Source: an uncultured Bacteroidota bacterium
GTDB lineage: Bacteria > Bacteroidota > Bacteroidia > Chitinophagales > Chitinophagaceae
Direction of reading: 5' to 3'
Length of the DNA: 24,799 bases
NCBI GenBank assembly: GCA_938008665.1
Contig: CALLKA010000034.1
Span: 1-24,799, forward strand
Positions 1 to 8,491 of the stretch are shown here, one piece after another. Numbering within the stretch: position 1 is the stretch's first letter; every line of letters begins with the position of its first letter. Below the pieces are notes generated by a model. The model did not search any database. It saw nothing but the letters and a program-made list of their open reading frames with translations, and was not told where the DNA came from. Both the position numbers and the translations under genes were made by a program.

Positions 1-2
1 TG

Positions 3-1118
3 CACCCGATTGGTTGGGATGCATTCGGATTGCCTGCAGAGAATGCTGCCATTAAAAGAAATATTGATCCGGCAGCCTGGACCTATGAAAACATCGCGGT
101 ACAGAAATCTTCTATGCGCCGATACGCATGTTCTTTTGATTGGGATCGCGTATTCAACACATGTGATCCGGAGTATTACAAATGGAATCAGTGGATTTTT
201 CTAAAGCTATATGAAAAAGGTTTGGCTTATCGAAAAGATTCTGCAGTTAATTGGTGTCCAAGTTGTCAGACTGTATTAGCAAACGAACAGGTTGTTGCTG
301 GACTCTGCGAACGATGTGACACACAAGTCACGAAGAAGAAGTTGAATCAGTGGTATTTCAAAATTACAGAGTACGCAGATCGACTTCTCGATGATATGGA
401 ACAACTCGAAGGTAAGTGGCCTGAAAAAGTCTTGACCATGCAGCGCAACTGGATTGGTCGATCGAGTGGCGCGAATGTGCAATTTGTCATTGAAGGACGT
501 AAAGAACCAGTAACGATTTACACCACTCGCCCCGATACGTTGTATGGCGCTACCTTCTTTGTAGTTGCTGCTGACTCTGCGATTGCTGAGGAGCTCGCTA
601 CAAGTAGCTCATCTGCCGTCGCTAAGCAGTTCCACGAATATCTTGAGAGCGTCAAAGCGGCAAGTGATATCGATCGACTCGCTACTGACCGCCCGAAGAG
701 CGGTGTTTTTCTGGAGCGATATGCAATCAATCCTGTAAATGGGGAGAAATTGCCAATCTGGGCAAGTGACTATGTGTTAGCTGATTATGGAACCGGTGCC
801 ATCATGGCTGTACCAGCGCATGATCAACGTGACTTAGATTTTGCTCGCGCCATGAAACTTCCAATCCGGGTAGTAGTAGATACAGGCGAAGAAGATCCTG
901 CAGTGACCGGTGTAGCAACTGGCGGTGATGGCGCGCTAATTAATTCAGGTGCTCTTAATGGGCTTGCTAAAGATGCTGCCATTGCGAAAATCATCACTCA
1001 GTTGGAGCGTGATGGCCTAGGTAAAGCTGCGCGTAATTATCGACTTCGCGATTGGCTCATCTCTAGACAACGATATTGGGGTACTCCTATCCCGATAGTG
1101 CATTGTGAAAAATGTGGT
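3..1118 (+). CDS. leuS: Leucyl-tRNA synthetase, internal fragment (foreign to the rest of the contig)
   Basis: Class I aminoacyl-tRNA synthetase that charges tRNA(Leu) and edits mischarged tRNA. The frame is open from the window edge: position 3 reads HPIGWDAFGLPAEN, the conserved stretch just after the HIGH region, so the true start lies upstream. Next come the zinc-ribbon pair NWCPSC / GLCERC (about 251-320), the CP1 editing domain with the TTRPDT threonine-rich motif (about 523-540) and GTGAIMAVPAHD (about 792-828), then the return to the catalytic core with RLRDWLISRQRYWGTPIPIV (about 1041-1100). The KMSKS loop and anticodon-binding domain are missing because the frame switches to UvrA at 1104-1121. 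GC is 63/120 at 601-720 against 42/120 just past the junction, and the codon use (many cgc, ctc, gcg) differs from every other gene here. It looks actinobacterial, but that is inference from memory of the family. Identification as LeuS is firm. Confidence 0.93.
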
Positions 1119-1121
1119 GGA
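1101..1121. other. Chimeric junction between leuS and uvrA
   Basis: The reading frame passes from LeuS to UvrA here without a stop. The bases encode H-C-E-K-C-G-G. LeuS proteins carry a CxxCG zinc-ribbon after the PIPIVH segment, and UvrA proteins carry CExCxGKRYNRETLE at the end of their second zinc finger, so both parents can share roughly 17-20 identical bases. Base composition changes sharply across the point. This fits a k-mer-sized assembly join or a chimeric template better than a natural gene fusion, because both enzymes are essential housekeeping proteins and each is cut mid-domain. Confidence 0.85.
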
Positions 1122-1643
1122 AAGAGATATAACAGAGAAACATTGGAAATTAGGTATAAGGGCAAATCCATTAGCGATGTATTAAATATGACGGTGGAGG
1201 AAGCTTGTGAATTTTTCCAAGCAGTGCCGTTTATTTATCGCAAATTAAAAGTGTTATTAGAAGTGGGATTGGGTTACATCACTTTAGGGCAATCAGCGGT
1301 TACCTTAAGTGGTGGTGAAGCGCAGCGGGTTAAATTGGCAACGGAATTAGGAAAGAAGGACACTGGTAAAACATTTTATATACTAGATGAACCCACTACG
1401 GGCTTGCATTTTCAGGACATACAATTATTAATTGGTGTATTGAATAGATTAGTAGATAGAGGCAATACCGTATTAGTCATTGAGCATAATATGGATGTAA
1501 TTAAAGTAGCCGATCATATTATAGACCTAGGTCCTGAAGGGGGAAGTGGCGGCGGACTAATTCAGTTTGCGGGTACACCGGAAGAGATGATTAAAAAATC
1601 GAAAACACATACCGCTAAATATTTAGCTTTAGAAATGAATTAG
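1104..1643 (+). CDS. uvrA: UvrA, C-terminal fragment (excinuclease ABC subunit A)
   Basis: The DNA-damage recognition ATPase of nucleotide excision repair; only the last ~180 of about 940 residues are present. It begins at the end of the second zinc finger (CEKCGGKRYNRETLEIRYKG), then has the ABC signature LSGGEAQRVKLATEL (about 1309-1350), Walker B with FYILDEPTTGLH (about 1374-1410), and the switch histidine in VLVIEHNMDVIKVADHIIDL (about 1470-1530), ending in the usual GPEGGSGGG..FAGTPEEM tail. Termination at TAG 1641-1643 is at the normal family C-terminus. Composition matches the downstream Bacteroidota genes, so this piece is native to the contig and its N-terminal three quarters were replaced by the LeuS fragment in the assembled sequence. 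Confidence 0.93.
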   Translation, partial: CEKCGGKRYNRETLEIRYKGKSISDVLNMTVEEACEFFQAVPFIYRKLKVLLEVGLGYITLGQSAVTLSGGEAQRVKLATELGKKDTGKTFYILDEPTTGLHFQDIQLLIGVLNRLVDRGNTVLVIEHNMDVIKVADHIIDLGPEGGSGGGLIQFAGTPEEMIKKSKTHTAKYLALEMN

Positions 1644-1710
1644 ACGGGAGTATGATTTTGTAACAAAATTCATAATTATTCGTTCTATTCAATAAATTAT
1701 AAAACAACTT

Positions 1711-4161
1711 TTGAAAAATTCTTTATTATATCGTTCTTGTCTATTGATCATTGCTTTTGTGTTTCAGTCTTCAATAGTAAAGGCGGGTACTTTACAAGGA
1801 ACTGTGAAGGATATGAAAGGTAAAGAAATACCATTCGCGTCAATCAGTATCAAAAAAACAACCAAGGGCACTACGGCTAATAGTAGGGGGCAGTATGCGT
1901 TGCAAATAACAAAAGGGGAATATATTGTTGTCTGTCAAAATATTGGATTTAAAACCAATGAGAAAAAAATAAAAATTGAAGATAATGTCACCACTTTAAA
2001 TTTCGTTTTAGAGGAACAAGAATATGAACTGAAAGAAGTGGTTGTTTCAAATAAAGGGGAGGATCCGGCATATGAAATTATCAGAAATGCGATTAAACAA
2101 AGACCTGTCTATTTAAAGGAGTTCAATAATTTTAAATGCCAGGTGTATTTAAAAGGGCAAATACAATTGAGGGACTACCCGAGTAAGTTTTTAGGCGATA
2201 CGGTCGATTTTGAGGATGGTGATACCAGTAAAGCGAAGCTGTTGTATTTGTCAGAAACCTTTGCAGATTATTCCATTAAAGACAATCAAAAAAAAGTCGA
2301 AATCACTTCCACTAAAGTCAGTGGGCGTAGTAATGGGTTTGGATTTGGGAATCCATCTATTATCTCATTTTACGAAAACAATATTGTGGTGAGTAATGCC
2401 TTTAATCCACGAGGGTTTATTTCACCCATCGCTGATAATGCCCTTAATTATTATAAATATAAATATCTAGGGTCATTTTACGAAAATGGGCTTGAGATTT
2501 GTAGAATTAAAGTTACACCAAAGCGTAAGCAAGAGCCTTTATTTTCAGGTTTCATTACTATTATTGATGGCCGTTGGTGCATTCATAGTGTACAGTTGAA
2601 TTTATTAAAGGAACAGCAGCTGCAATTAGTGGATACGGTGAGCTATGAGCAAATTTATACACCCATTAATAATCAATGGGTGGTAAAGCAACAGGTGAGT
2701 AATATTGCTGGTAGTTTTTTGGGTTTCAAATTTTATGGTAGCTTTTTGCAGGTGTATAATCAATATGAAATCAATAAAAATTTTGGTCCAAAGTACTTTA
2801 GCAACATTGTCATCAAATACCTAGATAGTTCTAATAAAAAATCATTGCAATTTTGGGATAGTGCACGTCCGGTCGCTTTACTACCTAGTGAGGCATTGGA
2901 TTTTATTAAAAAGGACAGTCTTGAAAAATTAAGATCCACGCCTGCCTATATGGATAGTGTCGATAAGGTCAGGAATAAGCCAAAGTTTTTTAATGTGTTT
3001 ATAAGAGGTTATAACTATAGTATACAAACTAAAAAAACCTTCCTACGATTTGACCCTTTGCTCACCACCTTCCCTAGTTATTTTAATCCTGCGGAAGGAA
3101 GGGTGATGAATTTTAGAATGTCCTATTCAAAACAATTCAAAAGATATAATAATCTGCAAATTAATCCTGCTTTAAGGTACGGGTTAAGTAAGAAAAAATT
3201 ATTCGGTGAGGTTATTGCCAACTACACATTCCCTACAAAATCAAGGTCCTTTATGAATGTTGGTTTTGGAAATAACGTTTTTCAGTTTAATAATAATAAT
3301 CCAATTACAGAATTATACAACTCGGTGGGTGGATATATTTGGGGTAGAAATGATATGAAAACCTATTCCGCCTCATTTTTTAAAATTGGATACGGCCGAA
3401 ATTTTGGACAAGGTATCAATGCATCTGTGAATTTGCAATACCAAGATCGAAAACCAATGGATAATGTGATTGAAATATTGAAGGGTAAAACTTTTGATCC
3501 AAATTATCCTACTACTTTAATGAGTGCTAATCTTGTTCCACACAAATCATTGGTAGCTAGCTTCAATGTTACCTGGAGACCTTTCTCCAAATACCTTGAA
3601 CTACCTGAACGTATGATTAATTTGGGTTCAAAATATCCTACACTTAATTTTAATGTAGCAAGTGGTTTGAAATCTATAGTAGGAAGCGACGTTGATTTTG
3701 TTAAGTGGCGGGTAACTGCTTCACAAAATTTGAATTTAAAACTATATGGTAAATTAGATGCAAAAGTTATTATCGGCGGTTTTTCTAATGCAAATAAAGT
3801 ATTCACGCCCGATTATCAACATTATTTAGGTAATGAAATTGCCGTGAATAACAACTATATGAATGGATTTCAACTATTGCCTTATTATACTTTTAGTAAT
3901 ACTGCATCCCTGTATACTGAATCCCATTTTGAGTATCATTTGAATGGCTTTATCTCTAATAAAATACCAGGCTTTAAAAAATTAAATTGGTTCTTTGTCC
4001 TTGGAGCAAACACCTTGAATGTAAATGGAAAACCTAATTACTTTGAAACTTTCGTCTCCATTGAAAAAATATTTAAATTAATTCGGGTTGATTTTGTAAA
4101 CGGGTATTTGCAAAATGGGCCAAAGACACAGGGGATTAAATTTTCCTATAAATTATTCTAG
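1711..4161 (+). CDS. DUF5686 / CarboxypepD_reg-like outer-membrane protein
   Basis: An 816-residue exported protein of the Bacteroidota DUF5686 family, whose function is unknown to me. A signal peptide (residues 1-25, KNSLLYRSCLLIIAFVF core, ending near KAG) precedes a CarboxypepD_reg-like beta-sandwich (about 26-112: GTLQGTVKD, PFASISIK, GYxL-type repeats, ending LKEVVVS), as at the N-terminus of TonB-dependent receptors. After it comes the DUF5686 region with PAYEIIRNAIKQR and, in the second half, many alternating hydrophobic strands ending in an aromatic C-terminus (KFSYKLF), suggesting an outer-membrane beta-barrel. The start must be TTG at 1711: an in-frame TAA sits at 1693-1695 and no ATG lies between, while the next ATG would remove the signal peptide. 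Its stop overlaps the convergent acetyltransferase stop. No TonB box or plug domain is recognisable, so a transporter role is not claimed. Confidence 0.85.
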   Translation: MKNSLLYRSCLLIIAFVFQSSIVKAGTLQGTVKDMKGKEIPFASISIKKTTKGTTANSRGQYALQITKGEYIVVCQNIGFKTNEKKIKIEDNVTTLNFVLEEQEYELKEVVVSNKGEDPAYEIIRNAIKQRPVYLKEFNNFKCQVYLKGQIQLRDYPSKFLGDTVDFEDGDTSKAKLLYLSETFADYSIKDNQKKVEITSTKVSGRSNGFGFGNPSIISFYENNIVVSNAFNPRGFISPIADNALNYYKYKYLGSFYENGLEICRIKVTPKRKQEPLFSGFITIIDGRWCIHSVQLNLLKEQQLQLVDTVSYEQIYTPINNQWVVKQQVSNIAGSFLGFKFYGSFLQVYNQYEINKNFGPKYFSNIVIKYLDSSNKKSLQFWDSARPVALLPSEALDFIKKDSLEKLRSTPAYMDSVDKVRNKPKFFNVFIRGYNYSIQTKKTFLRFDPLLTTFPSYFNPAEGRVMNFRMSYSKQFKRYNNLQINPALRYGLSKKKLFGEVIANYTFPTKSRSFMNVGFGNNVFQFNNNNPITELYNSVGGYIWGRNDMKTYSASFFKIGYGRNFGQGINASVNLQYQDRKPMDNVIEILKGKTFDPNYPTTLMSANLVPHKSLVASFNVTWRPFSKYLELPERMINLGSKYPTLNFNVASGLKSIVGSDVDFVKWRVTASQNLNLKLYGKLDAKVIIGGFSNANKVFTPDYQHYLGNEIAVNNNYMNGFQLLPYYTFSNTASLYTESHFEYHLNGFISNKIPGFKKLNWFFVLGANTLNVNGKPNYFETFVSIEKIFKLIRVDFVNGYLQNGPKTQGIKFSYKLF

Positions 4162-4619
4162 CGACGAATCATTGGGATATGATCAATTTCATCCTCCAGG
4201 TAAATTTCGCCCGCCTGTTCAAAGCCTTGTTCGTTGTAAAACCTTTTTAAATAAAGTTGGGCACCAATTTTGATAGGCCCTTTACCAAATAATTGCTCGC
4301 ATTGCTCGATCGAGTACTGCATTAATTTTTTTCCAATGCCCATGCCTCTGTATTTTGCAGCGTTTGCCACACGGCCAATACTCTGATAGCCATTATATAC
4401 AATGTCTTTGTCAAATAAACGTGTTGTTGCAATTAATGTTCCATCAACATAACCAAGCACATGATAAGCTTTTTGGTCATTGTTATCCGCATCTAAAAAT
4501 ATGCAGTGCTGCTCTACTACAAATACATCACTTCTTAATCGCAACATTTCATACACTTCAGCTACTGAAAGAGCTGAAAAATGTTTGGTTACCCAAGTGG
4601 TATTATTAAGTTGACTCAT
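4158..4619 (-). CDS. GNAT-family N-acetyltransferase, ElaA-like
   Basis: A 153-residue single-domain acetyl-CoA-dependent N-acyltransferase. The N-terminal LRLRSDVFVVEQHC with a following D-x-D-x-x-D and AYHVLGY is the ElaA hallmark. Motif A is seen as IGRVANAAKYRGMGIGKKLM (about residues 80-100), with R-G-M-G-I-G being the pyrophosphate-binding loop, and the C-terminal YNEQGFEQAGE..EDEIDHIPM fits motif B and the usual ElaA end. The substrate of this group is not known to me. It follows rarA on the same strand with 38 bases between, but carries its own -7-like TACATTTG four bases before the ATG, so it may be separately transcribed as a leaderless message. Its stop shares bases with the convergent DUF5686 stop (4158-4161). 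Confidence 0.85.
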   Translation of the reverse strand: MSQLNNTTWVTKHFSALSVAEVYEMLRLRSDVFVVEQHCIFLDADNNDQKAYHVLGYVDGTLIATTRLFDKDIVYNGYQSIGRVANAAKYRGMGIGKKLMQYSIEQCEQLFGKGPIKIGAQLYLKRFYNEQGFEQAGEIYLEDEIDHIPMIRR

Positions 4620-4623
4620 ACAG

Positions 4624-4631
4624 CAAATGTA
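4624..4631 (-). promoter_or_regulatory. Candidate -7 element of the acetyltransferase gene
   Basis: The minus strand reads TACATTTG, an exact fit to the Bacteroidota -7 consensus TAnnTTTG, ending four bases before the ATG. No TTG is seen at the -33 distance. A start site there would give a leaderless or nearly leaderless transcript. Confidence 0.4.
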
Positions 4632-4657
4632 ATTAAAAATTGATTAGGGTTTATTCA

Positions 4658-5938
4658 CTAGTAGCCATATTTGCCTTTCCATCTTTCACTTAAGAACTTT
4701 TTTATTTCTTGTTCTCTTGTATTTTTTTGAGGCTGATATAAGGCGGTGTTTTTAATATTGTCAGGCAAGTATTCTTGCTCAAGAAAGTTATTTTCACCCA
4801 AATGTGAATATTGGTAATTTTTACCATAGGATAAGTCCTTCATTAATTTAGTAGGGGCATTTCTTAAATGTAAGGGTACCGGTAAGTTCCCTGTTTTGTC
4901 CACTAAGGCAAGTCCATGATTGATGGCTTCGTAGGATGCATTGCTTTTTGGGGAGCTGGCTAAATATATGGCACATTGTGACAGAATAATTCTGCTTTCC
5001 GGGTAACCGATTTTGGTTACCGCATCAAAACATGCATTGGCCAATAAAAATGCATTTGGATTGGCATTGCCAATATCTTCACTTGAAAAAATAAGCATAC
5101 GACGAGCGATGAATTTTACATCTTCTCCACCTGCTATCATTCTGGATAGCCAATACACTGCGGCATTAGGATCGGATCCGCGCATGCTTTTGATAAATGC
5201 GGAAACTATATCATAATGTTGTTCGCCATTTTTATCATAGAGCGCAATATTGGTTTGCGCTACTTCCATCACCCAATCATTGGTCAATACTAATGGTGAT
5301 CCTGATTTTTCAATATCTATTAAGGCTTCAACTGATAATTCTAATAAGTTTAATAATTTTCGTCCATCGCCACCGGAAAGTTGAAACAAAGCTGCAGTTT
5401 CTTTGATCTCAATTGTTTGTCCTTGAAACATTTCATCCTTTTCAATCGCTTGATGAATTAATTTATGCAACGCCTTTTCATCCAATGCTTTTAATATAAA
5501 CACCTGACATCTGCTGAGTAAGGCACTGTTTACTTCAAAGCTGGGGTTTTCGGTAGTGGCGCCAATTAAAGTGATGATACCTTTTTCTACAGCGCCTAAA
5601 AGTGCATCCTGTTGGCCTTTATTAAATCGATGAATCTCATCTATAAATAATATCGCGCCTGGTTTTGATTTAGCTTCTTCAATAACTTCTCTTAATTCCT
5701 TTACACCGCTACTAATGGCACTGAGTTGATAATACGCGCTATTAAATGTGGTGGATATAATATTAGCTAAAGTTGTTTTACCAACCCCTGGCGGCCCCCA
5801 TAGTATCATAGAGGGGACTTTTCCTTTTGTAATTGCTTTTTGTAAAACACTATCCGGACTAGAAAGATGTTCCTGTCCAACCAAATCGGTAAGCGTTTTG
5901 GGGCGTAATCTTTCAGCTAAAGGGATGGCACTGTTCAT
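4658..5938 (-). CDS. rarA: RarA (MgsA) replication-associated AAA+ ATPase
   Basis: A 426-residue clamp-loader-like AAA+ ATPase of the RarA/MgsA/WRNIP1 family that acts at stalled replication forks. Walker A is GPPGVGKTT (residues 48-56), Walker B FIDEIHRFNKGQQDALLGAVE (98-118), sensor 1 LIGATTENPSFEVNSALLSRC (124-144) with the SRC arginine finger R143. The C-terminal MgsA tetramerisation region contains DPNAAVYWLSRMIAGGED, LIFSSEDIGNANPNA and the PVPLHLRNAPTKLMK segment diagnostic of RarA and absent from RuvB or DnaX. Length is normal for the family. The ATG at 5938 gives the expected PLAERLRPKTLTDLVGQEH start. An exact TAnnTTTG lies at 5952-5959 upstream, so the leader would be short. Confidence 0.95.
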   Translation of the reverse strand: MNSAIPLAERLRPKTLTDLVGQEHLSSPDSVLQKAITKGKVPSMILWGPPGVGKTTLANIISTTFNSAYYQLSAISSGVKELREVIEEAKSKPGAILFIDEIHRFNKGQQDALLGAVEKGIITLIGATTENPSFEVNSALLSRCQVFILKALDEKALHKLIHQAIEKDEMFQGQTIEIKETAALFQLSGGDGRKLLNLLELSVEALIDIEKSGSPLVLTNDWVMEVAQTNIALYDKNGEQHYDIVSAFIKSMRGSDPNAAVYWLSRMIAGGEDVKFIARRMLIFSSEDIGNANPNAFLLANACFDAVTKIGYPESRIILSQCAIYLASSPKSNASYEAINHGLALVDKTGNLPVPLHLRNAPTKLMKDLSYGKNYQYSHLGENNFLEQEYLPDNIKNTALYQPQKNTREQEIKKFLSERWKGKYGY

Positions 5939-5951
5939 TTGTATAAAGGTA

Positions 5952-5959
5952 CAAAATTA
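5952..5959 (-). promoter_or_regulatory. Candidate -7 element of rarA
   Basis: The minus strand reads TAATTTTG, an exact match to TAnnTTTG, 13 bases before the rarA ATG. A TTG at the expected -33 spacing is not evident, so the call rests on the -7 match and position only. Confidence 0.4.
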
Positions 5960-6030
5960 GCAATACAAAATTTGACGCGGGTGAACCCAATATTTCGGGA
6001 TAAAATCAAGTCATTGCTTACGCACAGATA

Positions 6031-6055
6031 AAGTGAGACAAGCCTTGCCTGACTT
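6031..6055 (-). terminator. Possible hairpin downstream of the aspS/membrane-protein unit
   Basis: On the minus strand AAGTCAGGCAAG pairs with its partner CTTGTCTCACTT with one C-C mismatch and one G-U pair, starting 8 bases past the membrane-protein stop. There is no clean T-tract after it on the minus strand, so it is a weak terminator candidate. Confidence 0.3.
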
Positions 6056-6063
6056 AAAAAATA

Positions 6064-6567
6064 CTATTCAAACAAATAGTCATAACGCTTAACCAATCTA
6101 AGGGTGGTTCTGATATGCACGATTCCAATAATTCCAGTGACCAATAAAAATACGGATACGCCTCTTAATATTGAAAGAATCATTTTACTAGTAATTTCCG
6201 CAGGGAATCCAGCTTGTTGTTCTAAAAATTCGTTGATGAAACCGCTTAATACTTCGTTTGTTGAGATAAGTATACTAATTGAATTAATAAAAAACAAACT
6301 ACATAAAAACAAACTTACATAGGCATTGACTTTAATCCAATCCTTTGTTTTTTTTGTTTGAATTTGTTCCCGTTCTACGCCAGTTTTTAAAAATTTAAAA
6401 CTAGTATAAGTGTAGATTACCAAGCAAGCCACAATGAATACCATGATTAACGCACTTGGATTAGCTAATGAAGTAGCTAAAATAATAATATCTAAGAATG
6501 CAAAAAATAAAGCTATTGGAATTAAGCAATAGGAGAGCACTGTATACAATTTCATTTCATTCGACAT
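6064..6567 (-). CDS. Small four-helix membrane protein of unknown function
   Basis: I do not recognise this family. The protein (167 residues from the chosen start) has four hydrophobic segments: about residues 5-27 (VLSYCLIPIALFFAFLDIII), 36-58 (ALIMVFIVACLVIYTY), 80-100 (VNAYVSLFLCSLFFINSISI) and 132-153 (GVSVFLLVTGIIGIVHI), with a charged link between helices 2 and 3 (EREQIQTKKTKDW) and a short basic C-tail. The frame can be extended upstream only to a TTG at 6591; the ATG at 6567 (MSNEMKLY) is preferred because it gives a usual membrane-protein start. It lies downstream of aspS on the same strand with about 28 bases between and is probably co-transcribed with it. No cysteine pairs, catalytic motifs or binding motifs stand out. 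Confidence 0.65.
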   Translation of the reverse strand: MSNEMKLYTVLSYCLIPIALFFAFLDIIILATSLANPSALIMVFIVACLVIYTYTSFKFLKTGVEREQIQTKKTKDWIKVNAYVSLFLCSLFFINSISILISTNEVLSGFINEFLEQQAGFPAEITSKMILSILRGVSVFLLVTGIIGIVHIRTTLRLVKRYDYLFE

Positions 6568-6595
6568 AAGGACTGCTGCTTTTAATTTCAATAAT

Positions 6596-8422
6596 TTATT
6601 TCAAATTCAACTTTATGTGAAGCTCTTCAAATTGTTTATCGTCAATACTACTTGGCGCATCTAACATTACATCGCGACCACTGTTATTTTTTGGAAAAGC
6701 AATAAAGTCACGAATACTTTCACTGCCACCTAATAAAGCACATAAGCGATCAAAGCCAAATGCAATTCCACCATGTGGTGGTGCGCCATATTCAAAGGCG
6801 CCAAGTAAAAATCCAAATTTATGTTGCGCTTCCTCGGGGCTCATGCCAAGGGCTGCAAACATTTTTTCTTGTAAGGCGCGTTGGAAAATACGTATCGATC
6901 CGCCCCCAATTTCATTGCCATTTAATACCATATCATAGGCGTTCGCCTTGATACCTGCATAAGGATGTTCTAAATACTTTGCAGCGTCACTAATTTCAGG
7001 TGCATTGTTAATCATAATGTCAATATGATCAGGCTTTGGTGAGGTGAATGGATGGTGCCTAGCTACCCATCGATTACCTTCCTCGTCGTATTCAAATAAT
7101 GGAAAATCTAATACCCACAATAATTTAAATTCATCCTCTTTTCTAAAGCCTAATTGCTTTCCTAATTCCAATCGGAGTTCGCTAATTGCTTTTCTTGTTC
7201 TTTCTTCCGCACCAGCTAATATTAAAATTAAATCGCCAGCTTTTGCATTTGAAGCTGTTGCAATTGCCTTTAATTTATCTTCTGAATAAAATTTATCTAC
7301 ACTGCTTTTATAAGTGCCGTCGGCATTGCATTTTATGAATACCAAACCTTTCATTCCAATCTGTGGACGCTTAACCCATTCAGTTAACTCATCAGTTTGC
7401 TTTCGGGAGTATTCGCTACATCCTGGTACTGCTATTGCAATCACTGTTTCTGCTTCGTCAAATACTTTAAAGTCAACCCCATTGATGAGTGCTGACTGAT
7501 CTGCTTTGTCTGAAAATACATGCGCAGGTTTTTTCAAATTACACAATTGCATGCCAAAACGAATATCAGGTTTGTCATTGCCAAACTGCCACATGGCATC
7601 TTCCCAAGTCATTCTTTGCACCGTTTCAGTATAATCGATATTCTTTACATCTTTAAATATGCTTTTAATCAAACCTTCAAACATGTTCAATATATCTTCC
7701 TGCTCCACAAAACTCATTTCGCAGTCAATTTGCGTGAATTCTGGTTGTCTGTCGGCTCTTAAATCTTCATCTCTAAAGCATTTTACAATTTGGTAGTATC
7801 GATCGTACCCACTCACCATTAAAAGTTGCTTAAACGTTTGTGGTGATTGCGGTAATGCATAAAATTCACCGGCGTTCATTCTGCTTGGTACCACAAAATC
7901 TCGCGCACCTTCGGGTGTAGATTTAATTAAAAAAGGCGTTTCAATATCCATGAATCCTTTTTCATGTAAATAGTTTCTTGTTGCACGATTTACATCATAA
8001 CGTAATGCTAAATTCTTTTTTACCGCATTTCTTCTTAAATCCAAGAAGCGATATTTCATACGAATATCATCGCCGCCATCCGTATCATCTTGGATAGTGA
8101 ATGGGGGAACAGCAGATGCATTTAAAATTTTAAATTCTGCAACTTTTACTTCAATATCTCCTGTAGGAATATTTGCATTTTTACTTGAACGTTCAATCAC
8201 AGTTCCTTTCACTTGAATAACAAATTCTCTTCCTAAAGGATTTTTATCCAATTCGGATTGAAGCTCTTCGCCAATTAAAAGTTGCGTGATACCATACCTA
8301 TCTCTTAAATCCACGAATGTAATAGCGCCAAATTTGCGAATGGTTTGTACCCAACCGGCAAGGGTCACATTTTGATTGACAAATTGACTATTTAATTCTC
8401 CACAATGGTGCGTACGATACAT
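6596..8422 (-). CDS. aspS: Aspartyl-tRNA synthetase
   Basis: A 608-residue bacterial-type class IIb synthetase that attaches aspartate to tRNA(Asp). The N-terminal OB-fold anticodon domain contains TLAGWVQTIRKFGAITFVDL. The catalytic core shows motif 1 around GFMDIETPFLIKSTPEGARD, motif 2 FRDEDLRADRQPEFTQID, and motif 3 GIAFGFDRLCALLGGSES. The bacterial GAD insertion lies between motifs 2 and 3. The ATG at 8422 (MYRTHHCGELN) is chosen over the longer open frame to 8608 because family proteins begin at this point and the extension would run into the divergent transporter gene. An exact -7 element, TATATTTG, lies 28 bases upstream. Confidence 0.96.
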   Translation of the reverse strand: MYRTHHCGELNSQFVNQNVTLAGWVQTIRKFGAITFVDLRDRYGITQLLIGEELQSELDKNPLGREFVIQVKGTVIERSSKNANIPTGDIEVKVAEFKILNASAVPPFTIQDDTDGGDDIRMKYRFLDLRRNAVKKNLALRYDVNRATRNYLHEKGFMDIETPFLIKSTPEGARDFVVPSRMNAGEFYALPQSPQTFKQLLMVSGYDRYYQIVKCFRDEDLRADRQPEFTQIDCEMSFVEQEDILNMFEGLIKSIFKDVKNIDYTETVQRMTWEDAMWQFGNDKPDIRFGMQLCNLKKPAHVFSDKADQSALINGVDFKVFDEAETVIAIAVPGCSEYSRKQTDELTEWVKRPQIGMKGLVFIKCNADGTYKSSVDKFYSEDKLKAIATASNAKAGDLILILAGAEERTRKAISELRLELGKQLGFRKEDEFKLLWVLDFPLFEYDEEGNRWVARHHPFTSPKPDHIDIMINNAPEISDAAKYLEHPYAGIKANAYDMVLNGNEIGGGSIRIFQRALQEKMFAALGMSPEEAQHKFGFLLGAFEYGAPPHGGIAFGFDRLCALLGGSESIRDFIAFPKNNSGRDVMLDAPSSIDDKQFEELHIKLNLK

Positions 8423-8450
8423 AAATAAATATTGAAATAGGTTTGGACTG

Positions 8451-8458
8451 CAAATATA
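8451..8458 (-). promoter_or_regulatory. Candidate -7 element of aspS
   Basis: TATATTTG on the minus strand matches TAnnTTTG exactly and lies 28 bases before the aspS ATG inside the 69-base divergent gap shared with the transporter gene. A -33 TTG at normal spacing is not seen. Confidence 0.4.
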
Positions 8459-8479
8459 CTTCAATTCCCATAAATTCAT

Positions 8480-8487
8480 CATCTTTG
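8480..8487 (+). promoter_or_regulatory. Weak -7-like element abutting the transporter start
   Basis: CATCTTTG differs from TAnnTTTG at the first base and ends four bases before ATG 8492, the same spacing as the acetyltransferase promoter at 4624-4631. If used, the transcript would be leaderless. Confidence 0.22.
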
Positions 8488-8491
8488 CGCC

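Noticed and set aside
3..1643. A genuine LeuS-UvrA fusion protein
   Set aside because: Each partner is cut within a domain, essential motifs are missing from both, composition changes at the join, and the join sits on a shared zinc-binding codon string; an artefact is far more likely.
1651..1675. Hairpin ATTTTG-TAA-CAAAAT after uvrA as a terminator
   Set aside because: Six weak A/T pairs around a three-base loop without a T-run; TGATTTTG within it could equally be an imperfect -7 element for the next gene.
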